Positions 11,574 to 22,261 of a DNA stretch of 64,000 nt are shown one piece after another; within the stretch, counting starts at the first letter, position 1; each line of letters starts with the position of its first letter. Location of the stretch: the NCBI GenBank assembly GCA_963932465.1, contig OZ010795.1, positions 517,271,451 through 517,335,450 on the forward strand, read 5' to 3'. Source of the stretch: Maratus speciosus (Eukaryota; Arthropoda; Arachnida; Araneae; Salticidae). The notes beneath the pieces are model-generated. The model saw nothing but the letters and a program-made list of their open reading frames with translations. It made no database searches and was not told the origin of the DNA. A program made the position numbers and the translations under genes.

Positions 11574-12720
11574 CCTGAATTTGAAGTTTGATGAAAATTC
11601 GTGCATTACTTATTGAGATAGAGCTGTAGGGGAAATTCTGAAAAATGCAGCATAGCAGCGCCACCTGTTGAGCGATTTGCACCCAAACACAAACAGCACT
11701 AATTCATATTAAGGTATACCGGAATCTGAAGTTTGATGGAAATCGGTGCATTAGTTCTGGAGCTAGAGCTATTGTGGAAATCACAAAAAATGCAGCACAG
11801 CAGCGCCACCTGTTGAGCGATTTACACGAAAAGGTACAAAACATCAATTCATGTCAAGGACTAACTGAATCTGAAGTTTGATGAAAATCCGTGCATTAGT
11901 TCTGGACATTGAGCTATTGTGGAAATCGTGAAAAATGCTGCATAGCAGCGCCACCTGTTGAGCGATTTGCACCAAAACATAAACAGCCCTAATTCATATC
12001 CAAGTATACCTGAATCTGAAGTTTGTTGAAAACCCAAGCATTAGTTCTTGAGATAGAGCTATTGCGGAAATCTCAAAAAATGCAGCATAGCAGCGCCACC
12101 TGTTGAGCGATTTATACCACAAGGAGCAAAACGTCAGTTCATGTCAAGCACTAACTGAATCTGAAGTTTGATGAAAATCCGTGCATTATTTCTTGAGATT
12201 GAGCTATTACGAAAATCGTGTAAATGCTGCAAAATGCAGCATAGCAGCGCCATCTGTTGGGCGATTTCCACCAAAACGTTACCAGCACCAATTCATATCA
12301 AGGATTAACGGAATCTGAAGTTTTATAAAAATCCGTGCATTAGTTCTTGAGATAGAGTTTTTGCGGAAATCCTGCAAAATGCTACATAGCAGCGCCACCT
12401 GCAGGGTGATTTACACCAAAAACTAATCAACACCAATCTATATCAGGGACTACCTGAATATAAATTTTTATTAAATTCTGTGCATTAGTTCTTGAGATAG
12501 AGCGCCCACAAAATTTGTGTCACATACAGACAGACAGACGGACAGACAGACGGACAGACAGACGGACAGACAGACAGACAGACTCACAGTCAGACATTTT
12601 GTAAAAACATGTTTTTTGGAATCTCTGACCCATAAAACGAGTAAATCGTCGAAAACTGGAATTCGAAAATTTTCATGAAACCAATACTTTCTTCTTGTCA
12701 AGATAGAAGAAAGTAAAAAG
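11574..12720 (-). repeat. 146-bp tandem array with terminal hairpin (family G), copy 1
   Basis: Six units plus a partial one start near 11,577, 11,722, 11,870, 12,011, 12,160, 12,310 and 12,452. Each holds GCAGCATAGCAGCGCCACCT. The spacers alternate between two types (CATATCAAGTATACC-like and CATGTCAAGGACTAA-like), giving a ~292-bp higher-order dimer. The array is followed by a GACAGACAGACGGACAGACA-like microsatellite (12,529-12,582) and ends in a hairpin made of CTTTCTTCT and AGAAGAAAG at 12,688-12,715. Related copies lie at 24.4, 30.2, 48.0 and 48.6 kb, so this is a dispersed element rather than a local satellite. It is non-coding. Confidence 0.8.
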
Positions 12721-12949
12721 CATATTTCCAAGTCGTCTGTGCACCTAGTTCAATTTTTTTCATTTTTGTCACTTATATCCCTTGGATTCTGGGGTCCTCA
12801 TTTATTCTTAATTAAATGTTCCAAAAAGTCTTACTACTACGTTTATTATTAGCCCCCGGTATTCTATTTCTTTCTCCCAGCTTATTTTGTGTCGGCTCCA
12901 AAAAATAACGTTGCGTTAAAATAGCAATTAAATCATTTGTGAAGGGATA
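12721..12949. other. Unique stretch left of the palindrome
   Basis: Contains TAACGTTGCGTT at 12,905-12,916, which recurs at 13,241-13,252 on the far side of the palindrome. Confidence 0.5.
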
Positions 12950-13243
12950 TTAAAAAGCAGTAAACCAACGTTTAAAATGCACAAATAATGCGTGAAAAGC
13001 AGCAAACAGCTGTTTCGAATCTACAGCGAGATTCTTCTTCAGTGCAAGATAGGGAAAAAAGAACAGCGTGCTAGAAAAAGCAAGGCTGAGCAAGGCTGAT
13101 AGCTCAGCCTTGCTCTTTCTAGCACGCTGTTCTTTTTTCCCTATCTTGCACTGAAGAAGAATCTCGCTGTAGATTCGAAACAGCTGTTTGCTGCTTTTCA
13201 CGCATTATTTGTGCATTTTAAACGTTGGTTTACTGGTTTTTAA
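12950..13243. repeat. Near-perfect 294-bp palindrome with Penelope-type hairpin motif on both strands
   Basis: Two ~141-bp arms differ at only about two positions and are separated by a 12-nt spacer (CAAGGCTGATAG). Each arm holds CTGAAGA, then a GAATC/GATTC stem, then GAAAC: minus strand 13,012-13,042 and plus strand 13,151-13,181. This layout is found at the 3' ends of Penelope-like elements, where it resembles the hammerhead ribozyme core. A 12-bp direct repeat TAACGTTGCGTT lies on both sides. The 83-codon open frame through it is a by-product of the symmetry. Confidence 0.85.
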
Positions 13244-13666
13244 CGTTGCGTTGTATAAGCCAGGTGTAAAACAAAGCAGGTGTATCATTGTACGATTAAA
13301 TACTCTATAGCAATTTTTTAAACTTCTAAGCATCGCATATTTTCAATTTTTATACCGTCGTATTGGGAAAAAAAGTACTTATAAATGTAATTTGTTTGAA
13401 AACTGCATCTCCATTTATTTTTGAAATGTTAATTTTTTTGTAATTTTTAGAGCCATCTGCTTAATTTTGACAACTCAAGTACTCCATTTCTGTAGAAAGT
13501 AAAGGAAAAATAGTAGTAAATAGTAATTATATTTTTTTGTTGCCATTTTCTCATAACAGACGAAAGAAAATGTAATTAAAATACGTGCTATTTGCAAGAA
13601 GATATTTCTTTGAAAATGTATAAAACTGCATCAATTTTGGGGTAAACATGTCTTAGAAAATTATGA

Positions 13667-13924
13667 AAATTTCACATAAAATTAGCTATTAATCTGGCTA
13701 CTTTATTTGGCCCCACATATTTATGTGAAACAACTTTCTACAAAATTAGTTTTTTGAAGAACAAATATCGTTCAAGATTAACGGACGCCCACCTTGAAGA
13801 CACTCTTCGCACATTAGCTGTTCACCATGTGAACCAAACTATAAAAAACTGGCTCACGACCGCAAGTGTAATTTTTCGCATTAATTTTTCAATGAATAAT
13901 AGAATGCTGATATACGGCCGATAA
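13667..13924 (+). pseudogene. hAT transposase C-terminal remnant (ZBED/FAM200-like)
   Basis: An 85-codon open frame without a start codon. Its translation contains LKNKYRSRLTDAHLEDTLR, a strong match to the C-terminal hAT dimerisation region of domesticated and active hAT transposases (ZBED5/FAM200A/SCAND3 type), preceded by the typical Y-L-C-E-T-T-F segment. The frame is cut by a stop at 13,664-13,666, and no N-terminal BED finger or catalytic core is present upstream, so this is a short relic of a ~600-residue protein. The frame runs into non-homologous residues after the conserved block and ends at TAA 13,922-13,924. Identification is from family knowledge, without alignment. Confidence 0.7.
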
Positions 13925-15340
13925 AATTTCATTGGTTCCCAGTATTTTCGGCAAAACCTGGCCTTTTCTGTTTTATTATGTGTATGTAAAAATTTCCAGA
14001 ATGTATACCTGTGTATGTAGTAATTTTTCAGAACGAATACCTGACTTTTCTATTTTATATTATACTAGATAGGTAGCCCGTCAAAAATGACGGAAATTTA
14101 GATATAAAGATATATACAACTCATGTGCAAGAATATTAAGAATATGAGTTTTCTCGCTTGTTCCGCAGTAATAGATGAAAATAACACATTTTAAGAACGA
14201 AACACATTTATGAAAAACTGTGTACAGTAGAAGACCACTAATCTGCACAGTTTGGTTCCAAGTGTTATGCAGATTTGAGGCTTTTTGCGCTCAGTCTATT
14301 CAATCTTTGTTTACATTTTTTTTAATTCATATATTGGACAATTTAGATTGTTGAGCCTTATAAATAAATAAATAACACACTTGAAGTAAGGTTAAAAACT
14401 GTTAAATTATCGTATACGATTCCATGAAATGGTATTATATGGTGTTATATGTGCGTGCTTCACGATCTTGGTTACGACGTTGGCGAAATTGGCTGCAACT
14501 TGTCATAATCCTAATAGTGTGGGCCGCTATAACAAAAAAGTAACCAGTTTTTAGTAAAATTTCTGATATAAAGTAGCTTTCAAAAACTTGTGTAAAATTG
14601 CAGGCCGTTCTCGTGTTATGTCAGTCCTAGGAATAATACTTCTAACACTGAAGATTTTCCATGTATATATGGAATTTAGAAAAGCTTCTCCAAAAGAAAG
14701 GTCCTGAACTGACATTGTATTTATTAGATTTCAGTACTCAACATTAGGGCCCGATTAAACTTTGAAGTTAGAGGAATTACAGTTATTTTGGATATTACAA
14801 CAGAATTAAACAGTTAAACTTATTTAACTTAAACCCGCTGTTACTTCCCGATGTTATTTTTTAGTATTAAGAAAGAAAATTATTTAAAATTTTCAAATCA
14901 TGCATTCACGATTTTTTTCCGTCTTTAATAACTAAATAATGAAAAAATAGGCTTTTATTCTGAGCTCATAAATATGACAATAAAATAATGTAACTAAGAG
15001 ACATTGCAAAATTAAATCTTTGTGATTACAAACAATAAACAAACGATACCGCCACCATTTTACCTACTATGACGTCATTAGAATATTGCCCATTGATTGT
15101 TGGAGAACATACTTTGTGAATGATTACCTCAATGATTTAATATTTTTGACGTTTCACGATGAATGAATCACTTGTGTTTGTTTAGGTTTATGGAATGAGA
15201 TATAAAACTCTGAAACTAATTTCAGTTGAAGTTATCCAATGATATATGTATTTTTAATCGAAATTAAAAACAATGCTTTGATCTCGAAATAAAAAGTTGT
15301 AGTTTGTATAATTTGTTATTCCTGTTAATTATTTATTTAA
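13925..15340. other. Non-coding stretch, no gene seen
   Basis: AT-rich. Two possible transposon ends are visible, a CCGTCAAAAATGACGG hairpin near 14,078 and a CAGTAGAAGACCACTAATC start near 14,225, but neither has a partner in range. Confidence 0.35.
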
Positions 15341-15533
15341 GTACTTTTCCATTATAGCGCATTTTTAAAAAAAGCTTGGCGCGATTCGGGCATCAGAAAG
15401 TGAGATATGTTGCGAAAATATATAAACAGCTATGAAAACAAATCTAATGAACTTTTATCTTTGTTTATATATGCACTTATATGCATAAAAAAATCGTTTC
15501 TAAATATATAGAATTTTTTTTATATACAAATTA

Positions 15534-15855
15534 CGGCACAGATTTCAGATATGAACCGGGATACCTAACTGGCGCCAAAATGGTGTTATTTTGCCAGCTA
15601 TGGTAACCCGGCTATTGTTTTTTATTTATTAATAAATTGTTTATTTACTTTTATTTTCTGTTTTTTAATTATATAAACTGCTTTGTTCTATAGTTATTAT
15701 TCAAACTTTTATTTATTTATAGTTATTTCCTTTTCAAAATGATAGCAAATAATTGAAAAATATATAAGTAACTGGTATTCGAAAGCGAGATTTCTGCCAA
15801 ATTGGCGTCATAGAAAAATCACGCCAACCCCCATGCGTATATGACATCTGTGCAA
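15534..15855. mobile_element. MITE A of the CGGCACAG family
   Basis: The ends are CGGCACAGATTTCAGATATG and GCGTATATGACATCTGTGC. It sits inside D'. AAATTA flanks both sides, and the paralogous site in D (ACAAATTACATCTG near 17,877) is unoccupied. A shared inner motif is AACTGGCGCCAAA. Non-coding. Confidence 0.7.
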
Positions 15856-15912
15856 AAATTACTTCTGTTTCTTTATAAAAATGGGTAAATAGCTTTTTTT
15901 ATATTAAATTGA

Positions 15913-16116
15913 CGGCACAGATGTCATATACGCCCATATTGGCGCGATTATTTTCTGACGCCAATGTCATATACACAACGGATACTTAACTGGCACCAAA
16001 GTGTCGTAATTTTGCTTGATATGGTAATCCGAATGTTGTTGTTTATGCTGTTTTTCGCCAAATTGGCGTCGGAAAAAATCGCGCCAATATATGATAACGT
16101 ATATGACAACTGTGCC
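15913..16116 (+). mobile_element. MITE B of the CGGCACAG family
   Basis: The left end CGGCACAGATGTCATATACG mirrors the right end CGTATATGACAACTGTGCC. It carries subterminal ATTGGCGCGATT and inner CAAATTGGCGTCGGAAAAAA boxes. It is inserted in D' after TATTAAATTGA; D has an uninterrupted version near 17,922. Confidence 0.7.
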
Positions 16117-16179
16117 AAAGTTTCTATAAAGCAGTATAAGACTAAAAAATTAAGAATAAAATAAATGCAAAATGAGACT

Positions 16180-16960
16180 AAAGAAGAAAGAAAAATCATG
16201 CGTTAAGCATAGAATATGAAACACTTTCCAACACATCCTGAATGCTTTAACAAAACTTCGCTATTTAGGGAAATAAGGTAAATAAGATAACGTTACTTCT
16301 TAGATATCCCGTCGACCAATTTTGCCAAATTATATAAATCGCCAAATCAATAGTAAAACATTAATAAAAATACAAATAAAACGTCGAATTAATGGTTTTA
16401 TTGGCCATTATTGGCATTTAATTAATTAATTAATGGTAACCATTATTGGCAATTAATCTTACAATTTGGCGACAGTAATTTGGTCGACGGGATAACTAAG
16501 AAGTACCAAGATAACTAAGTAAACATTTTAGAAAACGCATTAAAAATTGATTTTAGCAGTTACCGTCCATAGCCAATAGTACCGTTATTACATGCCACTA
16601 TTTAGCTAAAATTTAATTTAAACTACTCTTAAAACTACTGAAATGACATTTCCAGATATTATCATTCATAGACGGTTATGTATCCAATTCTTTACGTGAC
16701 CATGTATATCATTTTATCTATATTCTACAAACATTTCTTAGGAAACTAAATGCAGTTCAGCGTAAAAATGCATAACTCCTTTAAAAACCACCTTTAAGCA
16801 ATTTACTCTCATACTCAGTAACCCTTACGAATTCTTTTGTGTAGCCCTGCATATGAACTGTAGCATTTATACACACAGTATAATATGCATAAATGTAGTG
16901 AAACATAAAAGCGCATATCATAATTAAAAATGCATTTCTAGCAATCATTGCTTATGTACA
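16180..16960 (+). repeat. Dispersed repeat M, copy 1, split by a hAT MITE
   Basis: It shares GAAACACTTTCCAACACAT, TTTAGAAAACGCA, a TTTTGTG-TAGCCC-type segment and a GCATA-rich tail with 54,490-55,020. A short inverted piece occurs near 22,140. No open frame is conserved between copies. Confidence 0.55.
16292..16507. mobile_element. hAT MITE (GGTACTT...TTATCCCGTCGACC family), copy 1
   Basis: The TIRs read GTTACTTCTTAGATATCCCG on the left and CGGGATAACTAAGAAGTACC on the right. A perfect 8-bp duplication AAGATAAC occupies 16,284-16,291 and 16,508-16,515. The unoccupied counterpart is in repeat M at about 54,585-54,610. The 8-bp duplication and short TIR identify a hAT-type non-autonomous element. 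Confidence 0.85.
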
Positions 16961-17070
16961 ATACTTCGGAGAAAAGTTTCTTGGCGAGAAATAAGTTTGC
17001 CAACGTATTTTCTGGCAACCTATTTACTGCTTCATACTCACAAGCAATTTTTTCCATATGTATAAAATTT

Positions 17071-17267
17071 GGCACAGATGTCATATGCGCGCCCCATATT
17101 GGCGCGATTTTTTTCCGACGCCAATTTGGCGAAAACATCAACAGCATAAACAACATTCGGGTTACCATTACAAACAAAATAACGACACTTTGGCGCCAGT
17201 TAAGTACCCGGTGCGTATATGACATCGGCGTCAAAAAAAAAAAAAATCGTATATGACATCTGTGCCG
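17071..17267 (-). mobile_element. MITE C of the CGGCACAG family
   Basis: Inverse orientation relative to MITE B, with matching ends GGCACAGATGTCATATGCGC and CGTATATGACATCTGTGCC. Interior blocks shared with B include CATCAACAGCATAAACAACA and GACACTTTGGCGCCAGTTAA. The overlapping open frames on both strands here are products of this symmetry. Confidence 0.75.
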
Positions 17268-17360
17268 AAACTTTAATATTTAATGTTTAAACTCTTCGCT
17301 CCACTCCCCTTGCATATAGTACAAACTATAACACGGATAGCGCAAAATAATAGACAGTTT

Positions 17361-18048
17361 GGTACTTTTCCACTCTAGGGGCTTTGGCATTTTTTTAAAA
17401 AAAGCTTGGTGTAATTTGGCCATCAGAAAGTGAGATTTGGGTACTCTTCCGTTATGCGGACACCATTGTCGCCAAGCGTAATAGTTGGCGCAAAATCGTG
17501 AATTGAAGCATTTGAAAAATAAAAGAAAAACCATTGTTCGATACTAAAGTGAGCATTTAAAAAAATATAACATTTGAAAATTCCAGACTTTTACGAAATA
17601 TTTCATCAAATCACAAATCTATACTTAAAATAAGTGAACAAATAACTGCTATAAAATAATGCAATAAAATAAAACTCATATTAAACTGCTGGCATAAAAT
17701 TACAAATATCTTTTAGCATTTTTAAATAATTGGCGCATTAGAAAACATTTTGGCATGGTGTCCGTATAACGGAAAAATATCGAGATTTATTGTCAAATCA
17801 TATAAACAGCTATGAAAACAAATTTGTTGAGCGTTTTTGTTTGTTTTATATGTATATTATTGATGTTTTTATGTACAAATTACATCTGTTTCTGTATAAT
17901 ATTAGAGAAACGGCTTTTTTATGTTAAATAAATCGTATAAATATCGAAAAAAATGCGTGTGTATATAAAATGAAACAGTGAATAGGTTCCCGGAAAATAT
18001 GTAACCAAATTTCCATTTTCGCCAAGGCACCTATACTGGAAAAGTACC
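17361..18048. mobile_element. TIR element D, 688 bp, with nested MITE E
   Basis: The left end GGTACTTTTCCACTCTAGG mirrors the right end CCTATACTGGAAAAGTACC; the subterminal GGCTTTGGC and GCCAAGGC boxes also pair. Without the nested MITE E the element is about 345 bp. Flanking 8-mers do not match, so a duplication is not evident. Confidence 0.65.
17440..17781. mobile_element. hAT-like MITE E nested in D
   Basis: The TIRs read GGTACTCTTCCGTTATGCGG and CCGTATAACGGAAAAATATC. The flanks are GAGATTTG (17,432-17,439) and GAGATTTA (17,782-17,789), an 8-bp duplication with one change. D' at 15,397-15,430 shows the site without the insert. The interior is non-coding. Confidence 0.75.
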
Positions 18049-18940
18049 TAAAGCACATTAAAATCGCGCAGTTAGGAGCTCACACAGTACACCGTTGCCT
18101 ATTGGCGGTTCTTTTATTAGTAGCATCGGGAGGAAGATGTAAAGATGTACTTTAAATTTTCACCCATAGATTTCGAAAAAATATCTTAAAAGAGTGGAGT
18201 TTAAATTAAATTTCGGTGACCTCCATTATGAAAGATTAATGGTTTTAAATGGGAATTTCGCCAAATTAGCCAGCTATCTCCAAGTTCGCTAACATTTGGC
18301 GCTACTGTGGTAACCCTGCATTAATATTTTTCAACAATTACTCATTTCAATGAGGCGGTCCTACCGGAATAGTGAGGGACACACAGAAACTTGGATTTTA
18401 TATAAATAGATGTATGTGTGTAAAAATTAAAATTTAAAAGTAATAAGTAGTTATATTACTTATGTGATTTTTTTATCTGGACTCTTCCAAAGATTTCGGA
18501 TCCCACTGAAAATTACTTGCCGACCCCTGGCCTATTCAGTACTATAGAGCCTATATAGGGCTGCACAAAAGAATTCGTATACTTTTGACCGCAATCGCTG
18601 ACATTGGGTTTCTAAACCTCTTATGCGTTTATAAAATCTTTTACATAGACTTAGACATCATCTTTCTCCATATCGCTCACCCGAAAGAAAAGTGACACAT
18701 CTCTCAAAAATTCATTTTGCGTTTTATTCCACTAATAGGTCTGGTATAGGTGTGTCTTGCTACACAAAGAGTTTCAAAAGTGTAGTTATACAGAAAATCC
18801 TTTTATTATAGGGTAACTCCGGGAGAGTCACCGCATACGGGATAGATGCCGCACCCCTTGTATTTCTTGTAATTATCGATAGATGGTCGTCAAACGCACA
18901 ATATAGGTGCGCAATGAGATTATTTTAACCAGTGTAATAT
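18049..18940. other. Non-coding stretch, no gene seen
   Basis: Contains a GAATTTCGCCAAATTAGCCAGC block (18,255-18,320) that recurs in decayed form near 24,085 and 44,692, and a GGGTAACTCCGGG stretch near 18,812. No coding frame. Confidence 0.4.
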
Positions 18941-20407
18941 AGTCCAGGCAATAGGGAATTTTACCTAGAAAAATTAATGGTAGTACTGGAAATCGGCTGT
19001 CTAGATGTTTTTTGGGTCGCTGAATCCGAATTTGTAACTTCCCACCAAAATTTCCCCCGACAACCTCCCCAAATTTTGGTAAAAAGCCCCCCAAAAAAGG
19101 TTTTTATTAAAAAATTCCATTATTTTATTGTTTTAGAGAAAAAGTATCTAGAAATTCAGAAAGTAGACAAAATTTCCAACAAATTAGATATATGACATTA
19201 TGACTTAGGATGAAGGGGAAGGGGGGATCTGCCTCGGAGCATGCGCGCGGTGCTGCGTGGACTAAGTTGCGCAATTCCACTTAACCACTCACACGTTTAC
19301 ATTCGACATTCCCATCTCCCCTCCGAACTTTCTCTATAAGGTTTACTTTAAGATTTTTGGGTTGCTGAATCCGAATTTTCAACTTTCCCCCAAAACTTTC
19401 CCCCCCGAATCCCCCCGAAAATAGTTGTTTTTAACCTAAATTTCTTATTGTTTTAAGGGAAAAGCATTACGAAATTCAGAAACTAGAAAAAATTTGCAAC
19501 AAATAGGATATATGACATTATGAATTAGGATGAACGGGGAGGGTGAGGGCTGCCTCTGAACATGCACTGCGGCTCTACGTGCACTAAATTATGAAGTTCA
19601 GGCAATTAGGGATTTTATCTAGCAAAATTAATACTAGTTCTGGATTTCGACTCACTTTATGTTTTTTGAGTCGCTGAATCCGAATTTCTAACTTCCCACC
19701 AAAATTTCACCCGGCAACCCCCCAAAAAATTGATATTTTGAAAAAATTTGGTTTTTGAGAAAAGCGCGCGAGGAATGTTCCGAGGCAGCCCCCTCTCTCC
19801 CCGTTTATCCTACGTCATAATGTCATATATCCTATTTGTTGCAAATTTTGTCTAGTTTCTGAATTTCGTAATGCTTTTCCCCTAAAACAATAAGAAATTT
19901 AACTTAAAAACAACTATTTGGGGGGGTTTTCGGGGGGAGAAATTTTGGGGGTAAGTTAAACATTCGCATTCAGCGAACCAAAAAACTTAAAGCAAACCTT
20001 ATAGAAAAAGTTCGGAGGGAAGATGGGAGAGCTAATGTAAACGTGTGAGTGGTTAAGTGGAATTGCGCAACTTAGTCCACGCAGCACTGCGGCGCATGTT
20101 CCGAGGCAGATCCCCCTTCCCCTTCATCCTAAGTCATAATGTCATTTATCTAATTTGTTGCAAATTTTGTCTACTTTCTGAATTTCTAGCTCCTTTTCCC
20201 CATAAACAATAAAAAAATGGAATTTTTTAATAAAAACCTTTTTTGGGGGGCTTTTTACCCAAAATTTGGAGGTGTTGCCGGGGTAAATTTTGGTGGGAAG
20301 TTGCAAATTCGGATTCAGCGACCCAAAAAACATCTAGAAAACCGATTTCCAGTACTACCATAAATTTTGCTAGGTAGAGTCCCTATACGGTCTCTATTGC
20401 CTGGACT
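18941..20407. mobile_element. Inverted-arm element F, 1.47 kb
   Basis: The left arm (18,941-19,575) is the inverse of the right arm (19,775-20,407), starting AGTCCAGGCAATAGGGAATT and ending in the inverse. Each arm holds two related sub-blocks built on GTCGCTGAATCCGAATTT, C-rich runs, and an AGGATGAAGGGGAAGGGGGG stretch. A third sub-block (19,598-19,735) fills the centre. A half copy lies at 31,945-32,512. Open frames at 18,873-19,195 and 20,142-20,500 are symmetric by-products with C-run-derived proline. Superfamily unknown. Confidence 0.8.
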
Positions 20408-21518
20408 AATAGCGTAAATCCCATTTCGATGTTTGCTTGTAGAAGTACAATCCTTAATTTGACGTAAGTGCATGATTTCACTGTCCAAACTTTTAAACAC
20501 GTTATGTTTAAATACTTTTCATACACTAATTACTAAATACATGCATCATTTTGAAGTCAAAACTAAGTGTAGCGTTTGTATAGAGTACTGTGTGTATGGT
20601 TACGCCATTCACCTTAGCGATGGCAGGTAACTGTGATGGCCGACGTCTGCACTATGCAAAATTGGATACATGCCGCAGTTTCTTTTGTACGGGATGGTTA
20701 AGTGTTATTAACTTTTCCTTTTCTTTTTGCACAAACTAACCATGTTAGGCATGCTATCAAGTTTACTAAAACCAAAGGAGAAAAAGGGGAAAATAAAATG
20801 TAAGAAGTGCAAGAAAGATGCAAGTGAAGATGATAATAATGAAAAATTGAATTACGCGTAACGCAGACGTTCTTTGGAAACTACGCCAAAAAAGAGGAAG
20901 TGTAATTGGCTTCGTTGCATCATGTGTTTAAATGTAGTTACATGAAGACTGTACTTTTTAGACACTTTTTCTGTAGATTGTAGTCGAAAAAAAAGGTCTC
21001 TTAACCCATTCGGGACCATAAGTGCATATAAGCACCTTCATAAAGCGCTTAAAAAAATTTTCTGGCACCAGTAAAAAAGAAAAGTAATATTTGCTTTGTT
21101 TAATTAGAGCATTTTCATGATTATTTAAGTAAAGGTAACTTCTTTTAAAAAAGTGGCACCAACCGAATAAAATTTGTATAAAAGCAACCGGTCCCGAAAG
21201 GGTTTACAAATGAATTATGTAAACACAATTTTACTTTTTTTCTTTTCCCTTTCTAATACATCGATGTTACGTTGTTGCTGAAATAACAATTAAAATTTAA
21301 TGTACAAAAAATAAGTCGATAATTTTAATAGTGAAAGTAAGGCAACAATTATTAATTTGAATCTACTAATACGTTTCGTTGTACTCATTTACTTTCATTT
21401 TGTTATTACATCCTTAATTATAGTCCATATATGAATATTTTTTAAAAATACTTTTATTTATAATTTCATTCAGTTCTTATTGCAAGCGCGGCATAACTAC
21501 CGCACTTCAAACCTCATC
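20408..21518. other. Stretch with one tiny open frame, function unknown
   Basis: A 39-codon frame at 20,741-20,860 (+) begins MLGMLSSLLKPKEKKGK and contains a C-K-K-C pair; an adjacent frame continues with basic residues to 20,943. It could be the 3' end of a pogo-like transposon (a GATACATGCCGCAG-type motif lies just upstream) or chance. Nothing else is recognised. Confidence 0.25.
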
Positions 21519-21952
21519 TTACGTCTTCATGTTCTGAACTGATCTGCTCAACAAGCGCAAAACGTTTTGACACATTTACAAATTCATTTTTTAACGGAAA
21601 GATACAAAATTGGAAAGCCTGAATATGGAAGCTACTTGGAACCGAACTGTTTTTTCCATTTTTTGATCAATCAATTACCTATTGAGTTATAAGCGATTTT
21701 GACCCCATGACACGGCATTTTTCTCCCCTTACTGCCTGGATTTTCTTCTTTCGTTCGGAAGTTCAGTTCAAAATGCCAACTTTGACAATATTTTTTGAAA
21801 GATCTATTGCGTTTACAAGAAAACGGAAAAAACAGTTCGATGACATAGTTTCTATATAACAACACCTTCTAGTTTCATGCGTTTCCGAAAAAAAAAAATG
21901 AATTAAAACTTATGTCAGAAAGTTGACGCTTTGGATTTGAGGACAACCTTAA
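21519..21952. mobile_element. TTAA-flanked MITE, copy 2
   Basis: Same family as 3,455-3,884. The right TTAA is at 21,949-21,952; the left end is degraded. The reverse-strand open frame at 21,671-21,865 has an equivalent in copy 3 but no recognisable domain, and the family is best seen as non-coding. Confidence 0.65.
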
Positions 21953-22261
21953 GGGTCTTATGCTTTCATGCACGTTTTTATTTCTGCATGCAGAGCTAAG
22001 TGCTGCAATTTCATCTTATAGTAAAATCATGTAAATTTTCTTTTGCCTCTCCTGTGAAATTTACTTTTGTCGAGATGTGTCACTTTTTTTGCGGGGGAAC
22101 GATATTATACTGCGAAGTTTTGTTACAGTATTCTAAATGTGTTGGAAAGAGTGTTTCATAAGCAATTACTTCACGCATGATTTTTCGTTCTTGTTTTTAC
22201 TATTATTGAAACCCAGACCAAACCATTGCAACACGAAGCATGTTAATTTATTCGTGTCCTT

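Larger units (their letters stand above)
15341..16116. mobile_element. TIR element D', left portion, carrying two younger insertions
   Basis: From GTACTTTTCC at 15,341 the sequence follows element D (17,361-18,048) through AAAAAAAGCTTGG, CATCAGAAAGTGAGAT and ATATAAACAGCTATGAAAAC. It is interrupted by element A (15,534-15,855) and then by element B (15,913-16,116). The right terminus of D' is missing. Confidence 0.65.

Noticed and set aside
12529..12582. GACA/GACG run as a possible CRISPR-like or regulatory array
   Set aside because: A simple 4-bp microsatellite inside family G; no spacer structure.
12950..13201. 83-codon reverse open frame
   Set aside because: It runs across both arms of the palindrome; its openness follows from the symmetry, not from coding selection.
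16938..17256. Overlapping ~100-codon frames on both strands
   Set aside because: Both run through the inverse-symmetric MITE C.
18873..20500. Proline- and lysine-rich short frames
   Set aside because: Derived from C-runs in the arms of element F; the same frames recur in inverse orientation in the other arm.
20741..20860. 39-codon frame with a CxxC pair as a zinc-binding peptide
   Set aside because: Too short, only one pair of cysteines, no supporting context; kept only as a note in the stretch description.
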